Source: Epithemia pelagica (lineage: Eukaryota; Bacillariophyta; Bacillariophyceae; Surirellales; Surirellaceae). From it: a stretch of 64,000 nucleotides of DNA. Shown here piece after piece: positions 1-10,318 of this stretch (position 1 is its first letter; every line of letters begins with the position of its first letter). Where the stretch lies: positions 62,001 through 126,000 of the forward strand of contig OX337235.1 of assembly GCA_946965045.2 (NCBI GenBank), written 5' to 3'. A model generated the notes under the pieces. The model ran no database searches and had not been told where the DNA came from. It worked only from the letters and a program-made list of their open reading frames with translations. The position numbers were made by a program, and so were the translations under genes.

Positions 1-1828
1 TGTTGGAAGAAACCATGTGTGCCGCAGGAGTTTGTTCTCGAATGGGTTCCATACTGGGACTTTGCGGAATGCTCCAAGTGGAGGAAAGGGGAACAAACTG
101 TGAATCTTCTTGTTGTTCGTGTTCTTGTTGCTGACGGTGGGCATCGGCCGCCAAGGCAGCTGCAGTCGCCGCCATGTGTTGTTTCTTGACGGCACGATCT
201 CGTTCCAACAAGGCTCGCAACGAGGGTTTGTGCGTCAAGGAAGTGGACATGGTGGAGACACTGGCAATGGTACTCGTCAATTCTTCGAGAAACAAGGAAG
301 AGGAGGACATGTTACTGGGACTCGTGGTCATGGGTGGTGGTGGAGGCAACCAGCGTTTGGAAATTTTTTGGTTCGGGGTCTTATTGGAGCGTGAGGCCAT
401 GCCGCCACTGCTTGTACTGGCCAAAATATCTTGCAACCGCTTGGAAGACGTGTACGTTTGTTCCTCATCCTCCTCATGCGCTTCTTTGGCATTCGTACTA
501 CTAAACCGTTGGGTACTATCGGGGGCCGCATCCTTCCAATCATCACCGTCATCATCATTATAGGGAAACGACAAGGAATCGTAGCAAGGTGGGATGATTT
601 CCATCTTGGCTTCCTCCTCCGGGTCGTTCTGGTGTGGCGTGCGACCTACGGCTGCTGTCGTTGTGGTGGTAGTCTTGGTGGTCGTATTGGCCAGTGATGA
701 CGTGCCCTTCTTCCACCCTCGTCGTCCTTTGGGTGGTTGTGGTTGTGGTCGCTGTGGTTGTTGATTTTGAGTGGCTTGTTGTTGAAAGGCGGACAAGATA
801 CTGTGAAAGGACGACGAGGACAAGACGGGAAGTTGAGGTGGTGGTGTTAAAGGTCTGGGACTCTGAGTCGAAGACTTGGATGCCACAGAGGAAGCTCCTC
901 CATTACTACGCAGTGCACTCGTACCGACCCGACGAAGATTGGTCTTGTTCCAAGCCAATGGTGTCCTCTGTGGCTGTTGTTGTTGTGGTTGTTGTTGCTC
1001 GGCCAAGGACGAGGAGGCAACCGACGAACGTGCCACAGATTGTTCCTCCAAATCTTGTCGTTCTTCTTCCATTCCGGCTGCTGTGGAGGACGGAATTGGT
1101 GCCTTGGTAGTATTGCTAGTAGGTCGAGGAGGCTTGTGGTAGTGGTACTGTTGTTGGTTTTTGGGACTGGGTGGGTAAATCACGAGGGGATCGCTCGAGT
1201 CCATGGGTTGGCCCTTCTTGTTGGTGATTGGTGTCGTTGGTGTCATGGTCATGTTGAGATTCTGATGTCTACTACTCGTCGTGCTATCCAGTCCTCCTCC
1301 CGTCGAGGCACTGTCCAAGGTAGATTCTTCTTCCCAGGGTCGTTGATAGGACTGATACGAGACAGCATGAGGAATTTTCAAGTGTCGTTCGATGCGGTGT
1401 CGTTCCGCCACCTTGGCTTGAATGTGTCGTTGGCTTTTGGGAAACCATCGTCGTTTGGTAATGTCGGCAATTTGTTGTTCTTGTCGATACTGACGCAATT
1501 GTTTGCGAGCGACATGTCGCGCCGTGCGCCACGCCTTGCCGCGGGCTTGGTAAATGACTTCGACGCCCAAGGAGGGCAATTCCTCCCGCAGCGGCAACGT
1601 GGGTGGTTTGCTCGTGAGACACGTGACACAAATATCCACCTGACGCGTCACATCCCACGACGACGAACATGTCGATGTCGATTCTGCCGAAGACGAGGAC
1701 GACGTCGAGGCGGCATCGGGCACGGCCATGGGAGACGCATCCGGCAATGTTCCTCGATGACGCGTCTCGACATGAATGGTTTCCAGGGGTGGTGGAGGCG
1801 TGGGAGGAGGTGTCCACTCAGACGACAT
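1..1828 (-). CDS. Low-complexity protein, 5' part only (unknown function)
   Basis: Minus-strand frame from ATG 1828 that stays open to the left edge: 609 codons visible, 3' end outside the window. I translated the whole interval and met no stop. The product is mostly disordered: Pro/Thr and Ser runs in the first 60 residues, a basic helical-looking block at about 96-150 (Arg/Gln/Lys, with RKQLRQYRQEQQ), Gln/Pro runs near 276-290 and 353-369, a proline run near 497 and an Ala/Gln stretch near 550-570. Two Cys pairs (about residues 67 and 76-81) do not form a recognisable motif. No known domain is seen, so function is unknown. The gene is divergent from the antenna gene at 2943. That the frame is coding is inferred from its length and the lack of stops in an otherwise stop-rich neighbourhood; missing 3' exons cannot be judged. 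Confidence 0.7.
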   Translation of the reverse strand, partial: MSSEWTPPPTPPPPLETIHVETRHRGTLPDASPMAVPDAASTSSSSSAESTSTCSSSWDVTRQVDICVTCLTSKPPTLPLREELPSLGVEVIYQARGKAWRTARHVARKQLRQYRQEQQIADITKRRWFPKSQRHIQAKVAERHRIERHLKIPHAVSYQSYQRPWEEESTLDSASTGGGLDSTTSSRHQNLNMTMTPTTPITNKKGQPMDSSDPLVIYPPSPKNQQQYHYHKPPRPTSNTTKAPIPSSTAAGMEEERQDLEEQSVARSSVASSSLAEQQQPQQQQPQRTPLAWNKTNLRRVGTSALRSNGGASSVASKSSTQSPRPLTPPPQLPVLSSSSFHSILSAFQQQATQNQQPQRPQPQPPKGRRGWKKGTSSLANTTTKTTTTTTAAVGRTPHQNDPEEEAKMEIIPPCYDSLSFPYNDDDGDDWKDAAPDSTQRFSSTNAKEAHEEDEEQTYTSSKRLQDILASTSSGGMASRSNKTPNQKISKRWLPPPPPMTTSPSNMSSSSLFLEELTSTIASVSTMSTSLTHKPSLRALLERDRAVKKQHMAATAAALAADAHRQQQEHEQQEDSQFVPLSSTWSIPQSPSMEPIREQTPAAHMVSSN

Positions 1829-2942
1829 GACGCTATTCCTTTTGCTTTGCTAACACAAACACAAGGGAGTGCGGTGTTGTGGCTCACACGTCTTGATTGT
1901 TGTTTGTGGTTTTGGATCGATCTTGGGGTCCAATCGTATACCAACACTACACGTAGCGGGGAGAGCCTCGATTGGTTCAAGACTTTCTCTGCTCCAAGAA
2001 TAAATGGAGGAATGAAACAAGACAATCGAAACTAGGTAGTTCTTGGCATGAACCAAAAGTGTTGTTTTCCGAATGAATATTCAAGAGAACGAAAGGGTAG
2101 AGATTCGTTTCCTTTCTTGTTGTTTGCTCACTCGTTTCTCTAGCATCAGCATCAGCATCAGCAGCAGCAGCAGCAGCACGTTGGATGCCAGACACACAAG
2201 GAGCCTGTTGTTCCTCAATGATATTATTTGTGTAGGATCCTCCTAACTAACAAGCTAAGTGTCTCTGCTGGCGCAATTCCAGTCCATAATAGCCGTTCGC
2301 CCAATCCTCATGTACTTAGACGCAATCGATCCGTTGACTGTTCTTCCAACGTCCGTAGAGTATTGCCCTGCATTGCCGGATCGCCAGGCATCCGTTGACT
2401 TTCGATTACCTAAAGGAGGTCCATGTGGGCTGGTACGTACGTCGGTCCATCCCAGGAGTAAGTCTTTCCTTCTGTCCTCTCCATAAAAGCGACCAACAAG
2501 CGTATCCTCGGGGGCCCATTGAGTCCCTTTCCTACGGGACTCGTTTGTTCCCACGTCCATCTGACTCAGTCGGTGCTTTCCGCAACCAGCGCGGCAGCCA
2601 GCGCAACTCGCGACACGGACTGTGACTCAGTCTTGTCGTGACTGGCGTACGATTCGGAACCAGATCCGCATCTCGAGACGACGACGACGACGAGAATACA
2701 CACAAGGGTCCACCAGAACAGAGCGAGAGAGCTGTTATCTGTGAAAAGACTGAGAAAGAGGGACTGAGGTGTTGGGAGAAACACGACGAGGATCTGATGA
2801 TGAAGTGCTCATCCATCCTTTCTCCTCTGACACCACCCGGCATGCACCTATCGAGTGTCAAGTCATATCTTTGTTTTAGATTGCTAGAGAGAGTCATAAA
2901 ACTACAAACCACGAAGCCAACAACAACAACAAACATACAAAC
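1829..2942. other. Divergent intergenic / promoter region
   Basis: Non-coding stretch between the divergent gene ending its 5' side at 1828 and the antenna gene starting at 2943. It should hold both promoters. It contains a CATCAG/CAG run at 2142-2178. Small frames around 2255-2625 overlap on both strands and begin at non-ATG codons, so I do not call them genes. Confidence 0.5.
2142..2178. repeat. CATCAG/CAG microsatellite
   Basis: Three CATCAG-like units followed by about six CAG units, in the divergent intergenic region. Non-coding as far as can be seen. Confidence 0.8.
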
Positions 2943-3764
2943 ATGAAGCTTTCCATTGCCACTGCTCTTTTGCTATCCGTCCAAGGCGCTTCCGCCTTTC
3001 TTCCCCAACAACAAGTTGGTTCGGTTCCCCGTCAAGTGTTGAAGGATGCCGAATCTTCCCAAGTCGAGGAACCCGTCCTGGAAGCTGCGGCCGCCATGGA
3101 ATCGGAACCCGTCGTCGTCGCCAGTCCCAGTGGTGCGGCGGCCATGAAAATGAGTGCCTCCTTGCCCTTTCTGGAACGTCCCGCCATGTTGGATGGCAGC
3201 ATGCCCGGCGATGTCGGTTTTGATCCAGTCGGCTTTGCCAAAACCAGCCAAGAGTTGATGAATTACCGCGAAGCCGAAATCAAACATGCTCGATTGGCTA
3301 TGTTGGCCGCCGCCGGATGGCCCATTTCCGAGTTGCTCGACAAGAAGATTGCCAATGGCATTGGCTTGACACCCGTCTTGGATGCCAGTGACCGTGCCCC
3401 CTCCGTCTTGAATGGTGGACTCGGCAAAATTTCGCCCATTTACTGGGTCGCCTGTTTGGCCTTGGCCGGTGCCATTGATGTCTATGGCATTACCCAAGCC
3501 CAACAAAACAAGGCGGATTACTTTCCCGGCAATTTGGGCTTTGATCCCTTGGGTTTGTACCCCAAAACCGAGGCGGAGCAATTGGACATGCAACTCAAGG
3601 AAATCAAGAATGGTCGCTTGGCCATGATTGCCATTACCGCCTTTGCCGTGCAAGAATTTGTCCAAAAGATTGGTGTCGTCGATGAAACCCCCGTCTTTTT
3701 CAAACCCTTTGGTACGGTCATTCATGAATATGCCAACTCCGGATACATTATCCCCGGCAATTAG
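2943..3764 (+). CDS. Fucoxanthin-chlorophyll a/c-binding (LHC superfamily) protein
   Basis: 273 aa, intronless. The N-terminus is a signal peptide (MKLSIATALLLSVQG) ending in ASAF at residues 16-19, the cleavage signature that sends diatom proteins through the ER into the complex plastid. The two LHC chlorophyll-binding helices are clear: EIKHARLAML at 112-121 and EIKNGRLAMI at 220-229, each with the Glu..Arg pair. They are preceded by GDVGFDP (about 89-95) and FPGNLGFDP (about 194-202). A middle hydrophobic helix lies near 167-183. The protein would bind chlorophylls and fucoxanthin in the thylakoid antenna. At 273 aa with a long Glu/Val/Ala-rich linker before the first motif, it is longer than the usual roughly 200-aa Lhcf proteins and closer to Lhcr/Lhcq-like members; the exact subfamily is uncertain. 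The start has good context (acaaacATGaag). Confidence 0.95.
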   Translation: MKLSIATALLLSVQGASAFLPQQQVGSVPRQVLKDAESSQVEEPVLEAAAAMESEPVVVASPSGAAAMKMSASLPFLERPAMLDGSMPGDVGFDPVGFAKTSQELMNYREAEIKHARLAMLAAAGWPISELLDKKIANGIGLTPVLDASDRAPSVLNGGLGKISPIYWVACLALAGAIDVYGITQAQQNKADYFPGNLGFDPLGLYPKTEAEQLDMQLKEIKNGRLAMIAITAFAVQEFVQKIGVVDETPVFFKPFGTVIHEYANSGYIIPGN

Positions 3765-4233
3765 TAACTACAAAACTCTGTAACATTTTAGACAAATTCC
3801 ACTTGCATAGAGAATCAGAATATCATCACGCACAGTGGAACGTTCCACCAGTGGCGTTTCTTGAGTGGAGTAGTGAATTGGATCCAGCCATGTTCCGCCC
3901 ACTTCTTCTCGTGTACTCTCCATCTATTGCTCTATGTATAGGTAGGTAGTGACAGACACAAGTCGCTCTTCCCACCCTGCCCACACAACCAAAAGACTCC
4001 ACCCAGGCAACAGATTGTTCCAGCATTGTTGGCATGCATCTGTTCAAACTTTCTCTCCCTCTGTTTGGGATGGCGTGCATGGGAAGCACATGCGCCAGGT
4101 AGCCCATGATTGAGATGCGACCTAGAAACGACCCGATCTCTTCCAAAATCTACCTCTTCTAGACAGTATCGTTGCTTCTTCTCTGATTATTTAGAGGAGC
4201 ATGCAGCATTGTTTGCAATAGATGTTACTCTTC

Positions 4234-4309
4234 TATCCCTCGGTATCAGTGTCCACTGCTTAGCTGTTTTTTGTCTGTGCCACCTTCACAGGTTCCCAAG
4301 TGGACACAG
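4234..4309 (+). repeat. Left arm of 76-bp inverted repeat
   Basis: From tatccctcggtatcag to tggacacag. The reverse complement occurs at 5522-5597 with only a few differences, chiefly in the middle (caccttcac versus catcatttt). The arms lie about 1.2 kb apart, so this may be a decayed foldback/MITE element or two independent copies of one repeat. Confidence 0.8.
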
Positions 4310-5521
4310 CCAGCATTCTGTGTTTTTCGTCTGTCTGTCTACCCAATAAAATTCCTCAGGGTTGGAGCAAGGCCAGCGTGCATGTGACAGTTGACGGTTG
4401 GTGGTTGTCCTCTGGTCACCACGATTCAATTTTTTTGGGCAACCCTCCCGTCCTCGTCTGTCACAAAACACCAAAAACCGAGCCAAATGCTTGACCATGA
4501 CGTGAGGTGAGAACAATGGATGCAACATGCTGGGCTGAACCTGAACTGCTTCTCACTTCTCACTACTGTGGCTTATTTCTAATCTTCTTGTTTCTTTTTC
4601 TTTCTTCTCACTCATCACTGCTGCAATCTTTCCTCTTGTTCATGCATGATCCTTTGGCTTGTCTCTTGTTGAACGAGTAGACTAGGAGCAAGCCGCTTGA
4701 TGTCAACTGGAGTATCTTACCCGTCTCATTTGTTGATGTAGGAGTAATTGTTTTGTTGTTTGATTGTTGGTTGGTTGCTTTCATGTCTTCTGTAGGATAG
4801 ATGATTCACTATCGTCATAGGTCGTAGCATCATCTCATTTCTCAATGACCGAAGACTTTGTTGTTTTTGCTTCAAATAGATGGGAAGCCCTCTTGCTCTT
4901 GCCACACCCTACTTTCCATGTCTATCAGTTCATAGAGTCAAAAGTTGTAGCCGTAGCGTGTGAGAGCTGCTTGTGTTCATGGTGAAACTGAGAGTCATTG
5001 CCATGCTCAAAACAGAAAAGAGATCTGCAACGAATTCAGAATGCACTGAACTCTACAAATGAATAGCACTTGAGTACTATTTCTACTCCTAGTATATAAA
5101 GAAAACAATGTCTGCAGTCTGTTTATGAATCGAATGAAAGTTATCAAAAATCCGTCATTTCGACATGTAGAATGGCACGTAAGGAGCTACCCAGAGACAC
5201 AACAGATGATCGCCTCTCTTCCCATGAGCAGAGCAAACAAAAGTGACAAGTGTCAGTGATCAGTGAGCATGAGCTATGTAATTGTCATGGCAATTGGCAA
5301 CGGATCACACTCACCTGGAATGCCATTCGCACGATGTGCTTCGGCAACAAGAGAAAAGAATTGTGTGCTTGTCATTATGAATTATGGAGCAACCAGCAGT
5401 TATCCACGCACGGCCGCTTGCTGGGCATGCGTCTGTTTCAAACTGTGAAAACTCCAGCTGAGTATGCGTGCCAATTTGCCATTTGATCATTTCTATTTGT
5501 CTCAAAAGCAAAAAATGATGT

Positions 5522-5597
5522 CTGTGTCCACCTGGGAACCTAAAATGATGGCACAGACAAAAAACAGCTAAGCAGTGGACACTGATACCGAGGGATA
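5522..5597 (-). repeat. Right arm of 76-bp inverted repeat
   Basis: Reverse-complement partner of 4234-4309; see that entry. Similarity fades quickly outside the 76 bp. Confidence 0.8.
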
Positions 5598-6255
5598 TAA
5601 AGAGGACCATCAAGAGGAAGAACACGATGAATCATGATGAGGTATGAGGTATGAGTTGCAACGGATCTCTACTTCTTCTTGTTACTTGTCAAGTGTGCAC
5701 GGGGGATCTTTCCTTCACGGATCACGGAGCAAACGTACGACGGAACAACACCCAACAAACTTTCAAGATAGCCGCCATGTTGCAGCACTCTGTTTCGTAC
5801 ATTCTGGGTGAAATCCCATCCAGATCAATCGAAGTCTGAGAATGGCTGGGCCAGATCGAAGGTGCATCGCCGATCGGAAGGTTATAATATTATAGTAAGG
5901 GTACTGCCGAATCTTCATGGCGAACGCGAATGCTTTCCATCCCCCAGCCAACAGCTTCTCTCACAGTCATTTCCTGCACAAGAAGGATTCGATGCCAATG
6001 GGCCATCATCATCATGGTGGTGCCCTGTTCGTCTACTCTCGTATCCTCTACTCTCGAGGAGGCGAACACACGGAAGATTTTGTGGTGAGGCCCTGTAGTT
6101 ATGGGCGACAGGTCTCCTACAATGGAGCATAATCCAACCGTACAACATACCGACTACTAGAGGACTTGCATTCGTAGCTTGGTGGAGTAGTAATGCCTTT
6201 TGTTCTATTACATCTAGAGTACATTTTGCTACTAGCGTTGTTAATGTTGTTGTTG

Positions 6256-7032
6256 TCATCGTCGTACGGCCAGCGAGTCGGCGAGAGCCAAGGCAATTTC
6301 GTGCGCAAATTGTATGGATTTTCGACTCAATCGTCGACTGAGGAAAAAGCCTTGTTGTTCTCGTCGTGTCAATTCAGCAAGGTCCGGCGTTTCGCAAGTC
6401 TGCTGCTGATGCGGTTGTGCATGTGCTTGTTCTTGTGGGTATATCCGTGGAATGGCCGATGTCAAGGCTCGTTTGCGAAGAGCCGCATCTTGTTGCAAGG
6501 TTGGATGCAAGAAGAGGCGTTCGAGACCCACAAGGGTTGTAAAATTGGAACCATGTTGTTGTTGTTGTTGTTGTTGAAGGGCGTGAACCAACTTGGCATG
6601 CAGGGACCGTGTGGTGAGACCGTCGCTGTCATAGACGTGAGACAAAGTGTCGCTCCATCCGGGCACCCAATGAGGAACATCTATTTGTGGTTCTTTTGAT
6701 TGATAGTGTGCTCTTGTGGCGCTGCCACATAACGTGGCATGGTCTTGTTGAAATTCCTGCAACTCGCGGTCCGTATACCACAACACAAATGGCTGTTGTT
6801 GCCATACTGTTGCTTGGTTCAGGTCCTTGTCGTTGTTGTCGTCTTTGTCTGTATCATCCATGCAGATGGTATAGTTTGACTCGTAATAACGATTCCGATC
6901 TTCTTGAAATAAGCAGCGTTTTCTTCCAACGGATGGCAGCAGTTGCTGCTTGCTTTCCAGCTCGATATTGGGCAAGGAAAAGGTAGAAGCATGACTGCTT
7001 TCATCGTCGTCGAATTTCTTGGGAATCAACAT
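6256..7032 (-). CDS. Diatom-type protein of unknown function (WY..GLE family)
   Basis: 258 aa, single exon, ATG 7032 (aacATGttg on the coding strand). The acidic/polar N-terminus is followed by VLWYTDRELQEF (about 82-93) and a second conserved-looking block, VGLERLF near 164-170, followed by an Arg-rich helix and PQEQ. Together these resemble a large diatom family of short proteins with a WY..E..F motif and a GLE motif, whose role is not known. A Gln run (about 151-158) sits between the two blocks. Family assignment is from memory of such proteins, not a search. The first roughly 40 codons are duplicated, in decayed form, at 10215-10318. Confidence 0.75.
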   Translation of the reverse strand: MLIPKKFDDDESSHASTFSLPNIELESKQQLLPSVGRKRCLFQEDRNRYYESNYTICMDDTDKDDNNDKDLNQATVWQQQPFVLWYTDRELQEFQQDHATLCGSATRAHYQSKEPQIDVPHWVPGWSDTLSHVYDSDGLTTRSLHAKLVHALQQQQQQQHGSNFTTLVGLERLFLHPTLQQDAALRKRALTSAIPRIYPQEQAHAQPHQQQTCETPDLAELTRREQQGFFLSRRLSRKSIQFAHEIALALADSLAVRR

Positions 7033-8060
7033 TGTAATACTGGTTTTCGTTCAGGGTTGATGGCTTTTATGGAGGAAAGAAAAATCAAGGAGTGAAGGAA
7101 CGAACCGTGGATCATCCAAACAAAGAAGAGAATCACCATTAGAAACGGAAGAGAACCCATGCACAACCAACATCCACTCAAAGTTGCAAGTTGCGATTTG
7201 TTGTGTGTGTCGCCTTCAGATTTATCAGGTTGTCTCGGTTCCTTGACACGATCCATCCCCCATAGAGAGCATAAGGGCAGTGTTGGAAAGTGGATGCTGG
7301 ATCGATGCCATCGAATGTCCCAGTACTTTCAAGCTGATATTCAGCTTGAAGATTGTCTCGAATGACCACCACAAATCCCCCGAAGCAATCATCGAACGGA
7401 GGCGAGGGCTGATGTTGAATGGGGGGCAACAGGCATACGTCTGACAGTCATTTCGTATATTCAGCGATCCAGAAGCGACCCAGAATAGTCTTCCATACAC
7501 CCTGCAACGTGATCAAGATCAAGCTAGCATGAAGCACGCCGACTGATCGTTCGCAATCCCCCATTTTTGGCATTTCTCACTTCTCACACCTTATGAACAC
7601 CAAAGATTAGAGGTGGTGGAATGCGATTCTCGTCAAGTGAGAACAAGAGCCATTTCTAACATACTGAAAACAAACTTTAACTTTAGTCTCTGCCGCAACC
7701 TGACTTTTGCTCTGAGAGGAATTTGAATTCATGGCCCCAAAACACAACTCTTTTGCGTACACAAAAGACAAGTTGTGGGAGTAGGATGGTTTCTTTTTTC
7801 CTTAAAGGATCTTTCAACACTGTGGTGTCATCTTAATTTTTACGGCCCCGTGCCATAAATTTGCTTCGGCCGCTTGACTCGTACAAAAAAAACACAACAA
7901 TTCTAATGAAATCGAGTGGATGCGCAAAGCCGAAGCACACAGACACACGGACCATCTCCGCCCATGGCTTCCGGGTATTGCTATCACTCCTGGTATCTAC
8001 TTGGAAGCATTATTGCTTGCGTCACTGAGTACATTTCTGGTGGTTGTTGTGGGTGCACAA
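7033..8060. other. Intergenic region inside duplication unit A
   Basis: Lies between the 5' end of the 6256-7032 gene and the 3' end of the propeller gene. It is recognisably similar to 10319-11443 (for example ccttgacacgatccatcccc at 7241 and 10551), with indels. No gene seen. Confidence 0.6.
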
Positions 8061-9804
8061 CTACACAACTTTAAAAATTCGAGTCTGCCCGGTTAATCTA
8101 TGCAGGGGACCCGCCACAACTGTCGATCCATCTCTGGAAACATCAGTCGTCCATCTAAACAAGACGAAAGGGCAAGTGAGACATGTGAGAACACCAAGAA
8201 GGAAAAAACATGTACTCAAATAGCATGATCATAGGCACGTACCCGAGCCACTCTCCCTCCGAACTACCAATGACATGTTCCACAACCTCCCATTGCAATG
8301 TCTTATCAGTTTTCTTGTACACGGAGACTCGTCCAGCTTCTTTTTTGGTTTTGCTGGGGGAATAAAAGGGTGTTCCCACTACCAAAACATCACCAGCATT
8401 GGAGAGACTCATGGAATGTACCACTGGACGCGTTTCAAAGGCATCGTCATCTGGCAAGACAACAGTGGCTGTAACCAGATGGCTGTTGTGACAAAATATC
8501 TCGACCTTTTGTATCAGACCAACGACCCGACAATCACCATTCACGTTAAGGGCAGAGACAGTGGAATTCGACCAGAATTGTCTCCACTCATAGTTCTGAT
8601 CGTAATTCGAATAAGAGACAAAACGAACCCTCTCATCTGGTCCCACAAGTGCCATCTGATCATCACGTGTGGTATCCGACAAAGCAACGGTCCTGTCGTA
8701 CGACATGATATTGGTGGATCGTTCAATATGCGCTGGTAGGGCGAAATCTTTGAGTTTTTTCTCCCACCTTGCCCAACGGTCATCCCAATCGTAGGTTTGG
8801 ACAATACCTTCCCAAAAGTGGTCAAACACAAGGACCTTACCGTCACCCGAAATATCGACTGTGGTGACTTCATACTGCAGCATGTCCGAGTCAATCTTGT
8901 GTTGTACTTGAAACTCCAATGCTTGATCCAGATTGGACAGATCCGACACAATGTCAAACACATAGACGGCCGTACGGCTACTTACGGCCAGTCGTGTACC
9001 ATCGCTCGACATGGCAATGCTTATTCCAAACCAATCTTCATCCATAGTCATTGTGGATGACAAGAGCGGTTTTTCCGTTATGGGTGGAAAGAGAACTTTT
9101 TCCTCTTTATACTGACCCGTGCTGGTACGACGAAACAATTGGACAATGCGTCCTCTCGAAGCTGCAACAATAAACCCATTAGCCGAGATGGCAACCTGGT
9201 GGTAGTTTCCTATGGAATCATCTGTTGGACTTCCGGTAACAACGACAAAATCACGCAAGGATTGCAAGGGATCCACCTCATTGAAAACGGTCGGTTTGGT
9301 TAATACCTTGTCGTCACCGTCATCAAGCACCAACACGAGAACCACGGCAACAATGATAGCAGCCATTAGAAGCCCGATAAAGTTTTTCAGACCAAACATA
9401 ATCTGTTTGCGTTGCTTGCTGTTGCGGTTGCTGCTGCCGCCGTTGCTGCTATTTATGTAAGCAGAAGGAGGAACAGGAGAAGAGAGATCTTGTCCATTCT
9501 GGTGACCTCCTGCGGATGGCGACGATTCTTCCACGTTGTTACTAGGAGCATCATTGTTACCATTCTTAGTATTGTTGTTACCTTCTGGTGCCGTGGTCAT
9601 GTCGTCTTCTTCTTCTTCGTCGCCGTCGCCACAGTCGCTTGGTTCGTAGGGCACGGTGGAGTTCAGAACAATCTCTGGGTCCACTACAAGCTCGGCTTGT
9701 GCTACTACCAGCTCTTCGTCGTTGTCGTTGGTGTTCATAACCGAAACGGCATGCACCACCTCATCGTTGCTGTTGTTGTTGTTATTCGTGAGCAACATGG
9801 TCAT
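8061..9804 (-). CDS. Membrane-anchored beta-propeller-like (FG-GAP-type) protein, copy A
   Basis: Two exons: 8243-9804 and 8061-8154, with an 88-nt intron 8155-8242 (GTACGT..TTTAG, phase 2). Joined length is 551 aa. The N-terminal about 140 residues are acidic and Asn-rich, followed by one hydrophobic segment (about 141-160) and then a large outer domain with repeated blocks such as ISANG, MSSDGTRLAV, ISGDGKVLV and LSNAGDVLVVGTPFY, as in FG-GAP/beta-propeller repeats. This suggests a type II membrane protein with an extracellular or lumenal propeller; ligand unknown. The intron is supported by the paralogue at 49256, where splicing at the same codon also restores a GWTT..VS.DGST repeat. Without splicing the frame ends in an unrelated hydrophobic tail. 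The spliced C-terminus is very short (ends IFKVV), so the last blade may be degenerate. Confidence 0.8.
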
Positions 9805-9901
9805 TCGAGGTCTTAACCGCGAAAGACTTACACAATTTAGGAAGAATCAATAAATTGTGGCAGAGGAGTCACCAGGACCGTTGTATGTGGGTGGTCGCAT
9901 G

Positions 9902-9910
9902 CCTTATAAA
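9902..9910 (-). promoter_or_regulatory. TATA-like box of propeller gene copy A
   Basis: TTTATAAGG on the minus strand, about 100 nt upstream of ATG 9804. Position and sequence suit a core promoter; there is no transcription start evidence. Confidence 0.4.
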
Positions 9911-10214
9911 CCTGTGGGACGTTATCACTTTGAAGGAAAGAAAACAAAGTCTTGGCTGAAGGTCCGCATCGGGTTCTTTTTGGGGTTCTTGTCACTCGCG
10001 AATGAACGCGACTGAGAGAAAAAATTTCAAAATCATAGATTGGGGACAGCGGCAGCTACGAGTAGACCAAGTACAATACAAACATTCCTCTTCCCGCGTT
10101 GATGCTTGTGGGCGATATTGGATAGAAGTAGAATTTTCCGCAACAAATCGCTCAGACCGACACCCGACGAGAGTGTGTTGACACAAATATGAAACCAATA
10201 TTACTCGATTGGTG

Positions 10215-10318
10215 GAAATTGGAAAGGAACGGATGGCAACGGCTGCTGCTTTCTTTTCAGTTCGACATTCGGTATGGATGCTTTCGTTGTCGTCATCAAC
10301 TTTCTTGGCGAGAACCAA
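10215..10318 (-). pseudogene. 5' fragment of the WY..GLE-family gene
   Basis: On the minus strand from ATG 10318, MLVLAKKVDDD resembles the start of the 6256-7032 protein (MLIPKKFDDDE). The similarity then continues in another frame (PNVELKRKQQPLPSV versus PNIELESKQQLLPSV). So this is a truncated, frameshifted relic left at the breakpoint of the segmental duplication. Confidence 0.75.

Larger units (their letters stand above)
3765..6255. other. 2.5-kb intergenic region with an inverted repeat pair
   Basis: Between the antenna gene and the minus-strand gene at 6256. No convincing gene is seen; the small frames are short, overlapping and without family features. The only clear structure is the inverted 76-bp pair at 4234-4309 and 5522-5597. 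Confidence 0.5.
6915..9830. repeat. Segmental duplication, unit A
   Basis: Direct tandem duplicate of 10215-13159 plus 31603-31680. It includes the first codons of the 6256-7032 gene, the intergenic part and the whole propeller gene. The left breakpoint falls inside the small gene. Identity is high in the propeller coding part and lower, with indels, in the intergenic part, as expected if only the coding part was constrained for a time. Confidence 0.85.

Noticed and set aside
1284-1817. 177-codon minus-strand frame
   Set aside because: Out of frame within the left-edge gene; the longer in-phase frame from 1828 explains the region better.
977-2035. 352-codon plus-strand frame
   Set aside because: Antisense to the left-edge gene, whose frame is open over a longer span.
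2973-3725. 250-codon minus-strand frame
   Set aside because: Antisense shadow of the antenna gene.
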